Assembly (NCBI GenBank): GCA_964398645.1
Contig: CAYNNU010000008.1
Coordinates: 1-26,232 of the forward strand
Origin: Spirochaeta_B sp964398645
Lineage (GTDB): Bacteria > Spirochaetota > Spirochaetia > DSM-27196 > DSM-8902
Length of the DNA stretch: 26,232 bases
Reading direction: 5' to 3'
The notes under the pieces were generated by a model that saw only the letters and a program-made list of their open reading frames with translations, did not search any database and was not told where the DNA came from. Positions 8,066-14,756 of this stretch are shown piece by piece. The position numbers and the translations under genes were made by a program. Every line of letters begins with the position of its first letter. The stretch's first letter is position 1.

Positions 8066-8743
8066 ATGCCCTCATCTCCCTTATCAAATGAAACCAAAAA
8101 AAACCTGGCCCATATTCAAACCGTAGCCATAGCAGAATACGCCCTCTTATTACGCGCTCCTTTACTGAAAGACGAAGCTGGAGCAAAAGAAAAAGCCGAA
8201 ACAGTCAAGTACGGCCTTGCCTCCATAACTGATTTTCCCCAAAACGGCTACCTGGACCACATCGAACGATCAATTCACGTTCACGATCAAATACCTACTG
8301 CCGAAAAATACAGCTTACAGGAAAACGATGTGCTTATCAGTATTGTCGGCTCAATCGGCCGAGTCGCCATTGTCGGCCAAGAGGCGGATCTATCGCTACC
8401 AAGCAGTAACATTCTTGTTGTTCGCCTCTACAATAACAGTCCGCAAAACGCCATTTTCTGTGCCATGTTTTACAAGTCCCTCTTGGGACAAAGTATTCTT
8501 CGCGACCTGACACACGGAACGACCATTCCGCTCATTTCAAAAAAAAGATTTGCGGCGACTCCCTTTCCGGCCTTTACCGATGAAAACCTTCAAGCCGGTC
8601 TTTCATTGTTTGAACTGGAAACCCTCACCGAACAACGCTGCCGCCAACTTCATCATGATATTCATGTGGCCCGCTTGCAATTCCTGCAAAACGAGCAGTC
8701 TTCTTTGAACCAGCCGCGAAGTCTACAGACTGACCACTTTTAG
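8066..8743 (+). CDS. Orphan half-size HsdS-like DNA-specificity protein (Methylase_S fold)
   Basis: A 225-aa protein resembling one half of a type I restriction specificity subunit: one target-recognition domain and one conserved helix. Recognisable TRD features are the strand-turn motif ENDVLISIVGSIGRVAIV (about residues 85-102), followed by LPSSNILVVRL, then THGTTIPLISKKRFAATPFP (is...l...piP type), then a C-terminal helix (about 180-210) of the kind that packs against HsdM and the other half. Full HsdS proteins have about 400-450 aa and two such units. No hsdM or hsdR lies nearby. The start at 8066 has AAAAGGAG 5-6 nt upstream; an in-frame ATG at 8042 lies inside the palindrome and is unlikely. 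Catalytic residues are neither expected nor seen. It could be a methyltransferase partner acting in trans, or a stand-alone DNA-binding regulator. Function unknown. Confidence 0.7.
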   Translation: MPSSPLSNETKKNLAHIQTVAIAEYALLLRAPLLKDEAGAKEKAETVKYGLASITDFPQNGYLDHIERSIHVHDQIPTAEKYSLQENDVLISIVGSIGRVAIVGQEADLSLPSSNILVVRLYNNSPQNAIFCAMFYKSLLGQSILRDLTHGTTIPLISKKRFAATPFPAFTDENLQAGLSLFELETLTEQRCRQLHHDIHVARLQFLQNEQSSLNQPRSLQTDHF

Positions 8744-8765
8744 CCAACAGAAGATAGAGCCTCGA

Positions 8766-10574
8766 TTATTCTAACACAGCCTTTATTCTACGCACACCAG
8801 CGCTAGAAGACTGCTCTTTCTTAATTCGAAAACGCCCTAGCTCAGCGGTGTGTGCAACATGCGGTCCACCGCATACCTCCATGCTAAACGTACCAATCCG
8901 ATACACCTTCACAACCTCATCATAGCGGTCGGTAAAAATGGCAATGGAGCCCTGCTCTTTTGCCTCTGCAACCGTCATGGTATCCATCGTTATCGGCAAA
9001 TCAGCCTCGATTTGTGTATTTACAATCTTCTCGACCTTCTCCAACTGTTCAGCAGTCATCTTTTCCGGATGACTGAAATCGAAGCGCAGTCGCTCAGCGG
9101 TAATATTCGAGCCCTTTTGATGCACATGATCACCAAGCACTTCCCGCAATGCCTGATGCAGCAAGTGGGTTGCAGTATGCAAACGGGTAGTCATTTCACT
9201 ATGATCCGCCAGACCGCCCTTGAAGGTCTGATTCTCATCCATCTTCGATGTTTCCTGATGTTTGCGGAAAGCCTCATCAAAGCCAGCCGTATCCACCGTC
9301 AGCCCATGCTCGGCCGCAAGCTCCTGCGTCAACTCAATTGGAAATCCGTATGTATCGTAGAGCTTGAAAGCAAGCCGCCCCGGCACCTCACGTTTGGGAT
9401 TACGCTCAAGATTCGGCAGCATTTTGGCAAACTCTCGCTCACCGGTTCGAAGAGTACGCATGAACTTTTCTTCTTCCAGCTCCAATTCATGCATTATTTC
9501 CACCCGATGGGTCTGCAATCGAGGGTACACATCTTTATACATATTGATGACTACCTCAGCAGGCTTTTGTAGGAACACATCCTCCAGCCCGATCTTCCGG
9601 CCATGGCGAAGCGCCCGCCGAATCAATCGACGCAAAACATAGCCCTGCCCCAAGTTCGATGGAACAACGCCAGCTTCATCACCCAGCAAAAACACAGCAG
9701 TCTTTACATGATCTGAGATAATCCGCATGGAGGTATCCAAGTCGACACTACCATCAGAATCAGCCGCCCCACCAGCCTCATAACTATGCCCGCTTAATTC
9801 CTCCAGGCAGGCAATAATCGGACCAAAGAGTTCTGTTTGATACACCGAAGCCTTGCCCTGCAAAACAGTTGCCGTCCGCTCAACACCCATGCCGGTATCA
9901 ACACACTTTCGTTCCATCGGTGCATAGCTGCCATCGGCCTGCTTGTTGTATTGCATAAACACATTGTTCCAAATCTCAAGCCACTTGCCATCCGAAACCC
10001 CTGGCCGGCTTTCACTGCTTCCTGCTATTCCAGTATCGTAAAAAATCTCGGTATCCGGGCCGCAGGGACCAGTCTGCCCGGCAGGACCCCACCAGTTATC
10101 CTCTCGCCCCAAATAGTAAATCCGGTCTTCGGGAATCCCCAACTCACGCCAAAGTGCAGCACTCTCATCGTCGCGGGGCACCTCATCATCCCCGGCAAAA
10201 ACCGTTACAGCCAACCGCTCAATCGGAATACCCAGCCAGCGATCGCTGGTCAAAAACTCAAAACTCATCTTGATGGATTCCTGCTTGAAATAATCGCCCA
10301 GCGACCAGTTACCCAGCATTTCAAAAAAGGTCAGATGACTCGAATCACCAACGTCCTCAATATCACCAGTACGAATACATTTTTGATAGTTTACCAATCG
10401 CTGTCCGCCCGGATGTTCCTGCCCAAGAATATAGGGCACGAGAGGATGCATACCTGCAGTGGTAAACAGCACCGTGGGATCATTCTCCGGCACCAGGGGC
10501 TTGCCGGCAATTTCACTATGCCCATGCTCAACAAAAAAATCGATATATTTTTTCCGTAATTCACTTGCTTTCAT
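8766..10574 (-). CDS. alaS: Alanyl-tRNA synthetase, short form lacking the C-Ala domain
   Basis: Charges tRNA-Ala with alanine and edits misacylated Ser/Gly. The class II catalytic domain is at the N-terminus (MKASELRKKYIDFFVEHGH, then DPTVLFTTAGMHP, QKCIRTGDIEDVG), the tRNA-recognition helices are central, and the editing site is intact: HTATH about residue 477 and C-GG-PH near the end. The usual CGGTH reads CGGPH here. The protein ends directly after SSSAGVRRIKAVLE at 602 aa, without the oligomerisation/C-Ala region of about 270 aa present in the E. coli enzyme (about 875 aa). From memory such short forms are typical of spirochaetes. The start at 10574 is preferred over the upstream in-frame ATG because its N-terminus aligns; there is no Shine-Dalgarno sequence and a promoter ends 7 nt upstream. 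Confidence 0.97.
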   Translation of the reverse strand: MKASELRKKYIDFFVEHGHSEIAGKPLVPENDPTVLFTTAGMHPLVPYILGQEHPGGQRLVNYQKCIRTGDIEDVGDSSHLTFFEMLGNWSLGDYFKQESIKMSFEFLTSDRWLGIPIERLAVTVFAGDDEVPRDDESAALWRELGIPEDRIYYLGREDNWWGPAGQTGPCGPDTEIFYDTGIAGSSESRPGVSDGKWLEIWNNVFMQYNKQADGSYAPMERKCVDTGMGVERTATVLQGKASVYQTELFGPIIACLEELSGHSYEAGGAADSDGSVDLDTSMRIISDHVKTAVFLLGDEAGVVPSNLGQGYVLRRLIRRALRHGRKIGLEDVFLQKPAEVVINMYKDVYPRLQTHRVEIMHELELEEEKFMRTLRTGEREFAKMLPNLERNPKREVPGRLAFKLYDTYGFPIELTQELAAEHGLTVDTAGFDEAFRKHQETSKMDENQTFKGGLADHSEMTTRLHTATHLLHQALREVLGDHVHQKGSNITAERLRFDFSHPEKMTAEQLEKVEKIVNTQIEADLPITMDTMTVAEAKEQGSIAIFTDRYDEVVKVYRIGTFSMEVCGGPHVAHTAELGRFRIKKEQSSSAGVRRIKAVLE

Positions 10575-10581
10575 AGCGGAA

Positions 10582-10610
10582 ATAGTACGAACCTGTGGCG
10601 GAAAAGTCAA
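10582..10610 (-). promoter_or_regulatory. Predicted alaS promoter (leaderless arrangement)
   Basis: Minus strand TTGACT (10610-10605), exactly 17 nt, TACTAT (10587-10582), then 7 nt and the ATG at 10574. Five of six matches in each box. The start point is predicted at or within a base or two of the A of the ATG. Confidence 0.65.
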
Positions 10611-10658
10611 TTCATAGGACTGGGCATCAATCTATACAGAACTGAGAAAAACCACTAT

Positions 10659-10664
10659 CATAAT
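10659..10664 (+). promoter_or_regulatory. Possible -10 box 6 nt before the hydrolase start
   Basis: CATAAT (5 of 6) followed by gaatat and ATG at 10671. No convincing -35 lies 16-18 nt upstream. An alternative further upstream is TTCATA-N16-TATACA. The gene has no Shine-Dalgarno sequence. Confidence 0.3.
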
Positions 10665-10670
10665 GAATAT

Positions 10671-11540
10671 ATGCAAAGCAGATACCGCTACATTCGCTGT
10701 CTGGGACCAGAAGGATTTCACAAGATGGGCGTGCGCGAATACGGCCAGAAAGACTCTAGCCGGAAGATGATCTGCGTTCATGGCCTTACCCGCAACAATC
10801 ACGATTTTTTCCACTTTGCCTCGGCTCTGCAAACAGATTGGCATATTGCCTGCCCCGATGTTGTTGGCCGCGGCGGCAGTAGCTGGTTTGAAAATACACA
10901 AAACTATAGCTATCAAAACTACAGCCAAGACATGGGTAGCCTGATTTCATGGATGGATAGCGATAGCATCGACTGGGTGGGCACATCAATGGGCGGAATG
11001 CTGGGAATGATGCTTGCCGCCCGTAAAAACAGCCCAATCCGCAAGCTGGTTCTCAACGACATTGGCCCATTTCTGGCAAAAGAATGCGTGGCACGCATTC
11101 GCGGCTATTTGGGCAAAGCCGAGACCTTTCCCGACCTAGATGCAGCAGAAACATATATCCGCGCCCTCTACCCCGGTTTCGGCAAACTCAGCCCGGAGCA
11201 TTGGCGCGAAATAACCGAACACAGCACCCGCAAAACTGAGAGTGGAAACTATACCATGGCCTACGACCCAGGTATCGGCGACCGAACGAAAAACAGCGAG
11301 GCACAGGATGTTGTCATGTGGGATATCTGGGATAAAATCAGCTGTCCTATTTTTGTATTGCGGGGCGAAACATCCGATGCCTTATTGCCGGAAACACTGG
11401 CAGAAATGAAACGCCGCCGGCCCGACCTTGAATATCTGGAAATTCCAGGTACTGGCCACGTCCCGCCGCTCATTCAAACAGAATATATACAACACATAAA
11501 AAAATGGCTATTATCCGGCCATGGAGGGCAAGTAAAATGA
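10671..11540 (+). CDS. Alpha/beta hydrolase, serine-nucleophile type
   Basis: A 289-aa cytoplasmic alpha/beta-hydrolase of the COG0596 type. Visible: the oxyanion segment CVHGLTRNNHDF, the nucleophile elbow GTSMGG with Ser106, the acid Asp236 (GETSDALLP) and the base His263 (GTGHVPP). The overall pattern (PDVVGRGGS, LNDIGPFL, RIRGYLG) matches a widespread family of uncharacterised hydrolases. The nucleophile is Ser, whereas PHA synthase PhaC uses Cys in the same fold, so this is not PhaC. Its stop (TGA) overlaps the start of the phaE-like gene in ATGA, so the two are translationally coupled. The start at 10671 lacks a Shine-Dalgarno sequence; ATG 10725 has AAGGA upstream but would remove a fold strand. 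Substrate unknown: esterase, thioesterase or PHA-related activity are all possible. Confidence 0.85.
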   Translation: MQSRYRYIRCLGPEGFHKMGVREYGQKDSSRKMICVHGLTRNNHDFFHFASALQTDWHIACPDVVGRGGSSWFENTQNYSYQNYSQDMGSLISWMDSDSIDWVGTSMGGMLGMMLAARKNSPIRKLVLNDIGPFLAKECVARIRGYLGKAETFPDLDAAETYIRALYPGFGKLSPEHWREITEHSTRKTESGNYTMAYDPGIGDRTKNSEAQDVVMWDIWDKISCPIFVLRGETSDALLPETLAEMKRRRPDLEYLEIPGTGHVPPLIQTEYIQHIKKWLLSGHGGQVK

Positions 11541-12517
11541 TGGACAGTTTTTTTCCCGGCAACCTGCTTCAACCCTGGCTCGATGCCCAGCAAAGCATGA
11601 TCAAAACCACCAGCGGTGATGAAAGCATGGATGTATGGGCACGCTTTATCAACAATATGTTTACGCAGCAAACCAGGTCAAAAACCAATAGCGGTTTCTT
11701 CGAAAGCCTCGGGCAAATGATTGGTGCCGAAAATGCCTTTCGCGAAGTTCACAATCTGTTTGACCAGCTATTTCCCGGAGGGGCAAGCGGATTAAGCCGC
11801 CCCAAAGGCATCAACGATGTTTTGAGTCAATGGAACACTGGATACATGCAGCTGCTGTCCGGCAGTTTTGCCGCCACGCTTCCCAATCCCCTAAAAAATA
11901 TTGTACAGGAAGCATTTTCCGAACAAGCCCCAAAAAACGATCGAAACAATGGTGCTATTCAGTCACTTATTGATGAAATAACCGATCTACAGCAACTATT
12001 GACCGCAGCAGAAGCAGGCGACGAAGCTGCCTATACCCGCTATACCCAGCGCTTTAACACGGCATTCGGGGATTCCTGCGGAAAACTGATGCAATATGGG
12101 AAACTGGCAAATAACGAAGATCTTCTGCAACTCCACAGCGAAAGCCTGACAAGCCTGCAGGAACTGCTTGAAAGCACCAGCCGCTTTGCCGGCATCATGA
12201 TTGGCAGCAGCCAGGAGACATTGGAGCGTGTGGTTAAAGAATTCCAGTCAGACACGTCTCCCAAATCTTTTGATGATTTTTACTCGCTCTGGCTGAATGA
12301 AAACCGCCGCAGCCTCCAGCGCCTGTTAATGAACACCGATTTCTACCTGCTATCCAGTCAGATCAGCACTTCCAGCAGCAAGGTAGGCCGAAATATGGCC
12401 CAGCTTTCAGCAAAGCAAAAAGAGTTGCTTTCGTTCCCTTCAAATGCCGAGATAAGCGATTTATTTTCAGCTGTGCAGGAATTAAACCAAGAAATCATGC
12501 AATTACGTAAAGAATAA
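11537..12517 (+). CDS. phaE: PhaE-like subunit of class III polyhydroxyalkanoate synthase
   Basis: PhaE is the non-catalytic partner that binds and activates PhaC at PHA granules. The 326-aa, mostly helical sequence matches the family best at its C-terminus: FDDFYSLWLNENRRSLQRLL (about 245-265), then helical LSAKQKELLSFPSNAEISDL and a final VQELNQEIMQLRKE, corresponding to the fY..Wl...e and lptrsEvdelhrrv.elrr motifs. An N-terminal segment (PWLDAQQSMI) also fits. Length is near the usual 350 aa. The start at 11537 has GGAGGG 8 nt upstream and overlaps the hydrolase stop in ATGA. No phaC is seen in the window. The C-terminal match makes PhaE likely, but a diverged protein with another helical scaffold role is possible. 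Confidence 0.7.
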   Translation: MMDSFFPGNLLQPWLDAQQSMIKTTSGDESMDVWARFINNMFTQQTRSKTNSGFFESLGQMIGAENAFREVHNLFDQLFPGGASGLSRPKGINDVLSQWNTGYMQLLSGSFAATLPNPLKNIVQEAFSEQAPKNDRNNGAIQSLIDEITDLQQLLTAAEAGDEAAYTRYTQRFNTAFGDSCGKLMQYGKLANNEDLLQLHSESLTSLQELLESTSRFAGIMIGSSQETLERVVKEFQSDTSPKSFDDFYSLWLNENRRSLQRLLMNTDFYLLSSQISTSSSKVGRNMAQLSAKQKELLSFPSNAEISDLFSAVQELNQEIMQLRKE

Positions 12518-12538
12518 ACAAAAAAACCACTCTTCCCT

Positions 12539-12567
12539 TTGACATTATCTTGCAAGGGGTAAAAAAT
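12539..12567 (+). promoter_or_regulatory. Possible promoter of the first sensor kinase
   Basis: TTGACA (12539-12544, perfect), 17 nt, AAAAAT (12562-12567, weak), then atatgt and the ATG at 12574. A GGGG run lies about 15 nt before the ATG, too far for a normal ribosome site. If active, this promoter would give a near-leaderless message separate from phaE. Confidence 0.35.
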
Positions 12568-12573
12568 ATATGT

Positions 12574-14727
12574 ATGGGTGTTGAAAAGCGAAACATCCTG
12601 CTGGTGGAAGATGAGGCAATTCTAGCTCTCGGACAAAAGGTAGAGTTGGAAAAAATGGGCTATACCGTGAATTGTGCCACATCAGGCGAAAAAGCGGTTC
12701 AGTTCATTGCCGAAGCCGAAAGCAGGGAAAACAGCGATTCACCGCCTCCGGTGAATCTAATCCTCATGGATATTGACTTGGGTAGCGGCATAGACGGTAC
12801 CGAAGCCGCACGCCAAATCTTGAACATACGGGAAATCCCGATTGTCTTTTTATCCTCCCATACCGAGCCTGATATTGTTGAAAAAACAGAAGCCATTACC
12901 TCCTATGGCTACGTGGTAAAAAACTCAGGAATAATTGTACTGGATGCCAGTATCAAAATGGCATTCAAGCTTTTCAACGCCCGCATGAACGAAAAACAAA
13001 AAACAGAAGCTTTACGCGAAAGCGAATTGCGGTTTCGTAGCATGTACGAAAACGCTAACATCGGCATTGCCCAAGTTAGCCTCGATTTTAAGATAGTCAA
13101 CGCCAACCGCGCCTACTGTAATCTGCTTGGCTATGCTAAAAGCGAATTGCAAGGCAAGCACCTTTCTGACATCACGCATCCTGATATGCTGGAAGAAAAT
13201 CTGAAAAAGCAGCGCCTACTGGCAATGGGTGAAATTGAGGGTTTCCAGCTGGAAAAACGATTTATCCACCGGGATGGATTTACCGTACACGGAATTTTAA
13301 ATGCCAGTTTAATACGAGATGCACACAACAATCCCTTGTATTTTTTGGGCTCGGTAATCGATATTAGCGAAAAACGCCATGCCGAACTTATCGTACAAGA
13401 AAGCGAGCAACGATGGAAACGCTATATTGAATATGCCCCCTACGGAGTCTTTGTTACAAACTCAGAAAAACAATTTCTTGATGCAAACCCCATGGTATGC
13501 ATGATGTCGGCATACACACGGCAGGAATTATGTGAAAAGAAAACCACCGATCTTATCGAATCAGACGATATTCCCCGCCACAAACTGAACTTTGTTCAAT
13601 TACAAAACAATGGCTTTTGCTCGGATGAGCTGCACTTCCGTACCAGAACCAAGCAGATCCGCCTTTGGCAAATCCACTCACGAAGAATAGGCGCTGATAG
13701 CTTTTTGCACTACTGCGAAGATATTACCGACTCAAACCGCATCGAAAAAGAAATGGCCGAAAAAAGTGCCGCCATAGAATATTCCATCGGCGCCGTTGCA
13801 ATTTCCGATCTCCAAGGGCTGCTCACATACGTAAACCCTGCCTTTGTGCGTAGCTGGGGGTACAAACATCCTGAAGAGCTGATCGGAAAACATTTTACCG
13901 TTTTCTGGGAAAAAGACGATTCCACCGAGGGGGTCATTCCCGCTTTACAAAAAAATCAACGTTGGCAGGGTGAACTGGTAGCAATACAAAAAAACGGAAC
14001 ACGCTTTACCGTAGAAGTATCCGCTAGTATGGTACTCGACAGCAAGCATGCGCCCTTGTGCTTTGTCGCAACCTTCTACGACATTTCCCAATTAAAAGAA
14101 GCCCAGCAACATATCTCCCGCCAACTACAGGAAAAGGAATTTCTCCTGAAGGAAGTCCATCATAGAATCAAGAACAATATTGCTGCAATCGAAGGCATTC
14201 TTCGACTACAGGCGGATGAAATCGAGGGCACAGAATCGATTCCTGCCCTGCAAAGTGCTATCTCCCGTATGCAGAGTATGCGGGTTATCTATGAAATTCT
14301 TTTGATGTCCGACGAATATGACAACATCCCAGCAAAGGCATATTTCGAGAAATTAGCACAGGCCGTTCTCGATATTTTTCCTGACAATACCGCTATTATC
14401 AACACAAAGATCACCGAAATGGAACTGCCAATACAAATGCTCACTTACCTTGGAATCATTGTCAATGAATTGCTTACAAACTCCCTGAAATACGCTTTTC
14501 ATAATAAGAAAAATGGACGCATCAAAATCGAGCTATACACATCAGAAAAAAATCTTCTTTTGAAAATAGAAGATAACGGCATTGGCTTGCCGAAAGATTT
14601 CGACCTGGAGAATCCAACTGGAATTGGGCTGCGGCTGGTTCACTTGCTGGTCGAGCAGTTGCAAGGAAAGATTTGGTTCACACGAAAACACGGCGCACAC
14701 TTTCATCTTGAATTCCCGCTAGCCTAG
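12574..14727 (+). CDS. Receiver-first soluble sensor histidine kinase (REC-PAS-PAS-PAS-HisKA_2-HATPase)
   Basis: Cytoplasmic kinase of 717 aa without transmembrane segments. Receiver at about 6-125: acidic pair Glu12/Asp13 (LLVEDE), phospho-acceptor Asp66 (LILMDIDL), Ser94/95 and Lys116 (YVVKNSG). Three PAS domains follow at about 152-267, 278-387 and 397-507. A HisKA_2 dimerisation segment carries the phospho-His in EVHHRIKNN (His529 or His530). The ATPase domain has the N-box NELLTNSLKYAF, G1 IEDNGIGL and G2 GIGLRLV. The start at 12574 (MGVEKRNILLVEDE) is chosen over an in-frame TTG at 12550 because it places the receiver at the N-terminus. It lies 56 nt after phaE and 29 nt before the hybrid kinase. 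Ligand and output are unknown; the N-terminal receiver suggests control by another kinase, perhaps the neighbour. Confidence 0.9.
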   Translation: MGVEKRNILLVEDEAILALGQKVELEKMGYTVNCATSGEKAVQFIAEAESRENSDSPPPVNLILMDIDLGSGIDGTEAARQILNIREIPIVFLSSHTEPDIVEKTEAITSYGYVVKNSGIIVLDASIKMAFKLFNARMNEKQKTEALRESELRFRSMYENANIGIAQVSLDFKIVNANRAYCNLLGYAKSELQGKHLSDITHPDMLEENLKKQRLLAMGEIEGFQLEKRFIHRDGFTVHGILNASLIRDAHNNPLYFLGSVIDISEKRHAELIVQESEQRWKRYIEYAPYGVFVTNSEKQFLDANPMVCMMSAYTRQELCEKKTTDLIESDDIPRHKLNFVQLQNNGFCSDELHFRTRTKQIRLWQIHSRRIGADSFLHYCEDITDSNRIEKEMAEKSAAIEYSIGAVAISDLQGLLTYVNPAFVRSWGYKHPEELIGKHFTVFWEKDDSTEGVIPALQKNQRWQGELVAIQKNGTRFTVEVSASMVLDSKHAPLCFVATFYDISQLKEAQQHISRQLQEKEFLLKEVHHRIKNNIAAIEGILRLQADEIEGTESIPALQSAISRMQSMRVIYEILLMSDEYDNIPAKAYFEKLAQAVLDIFPDNTAIINTKITEMELPIQMLTYLGIIVNELLTNSLKYAFHNKKNGRIKIELYTSEKNLLLKIEDNGIGLPKDFDLENPTGIGLRLVHLLVEQLQGKIWFTRKHGAHFHLEFPLA

Positions 14728-14756
14728 GATTAGATTTAATATGAGGCTCAAAAGAC

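Noticed and set aside
8850..9572. 240-codon open frame antisense to alaS
   Set aside because: Entirely inside alaS, with no ribosome site or motif.
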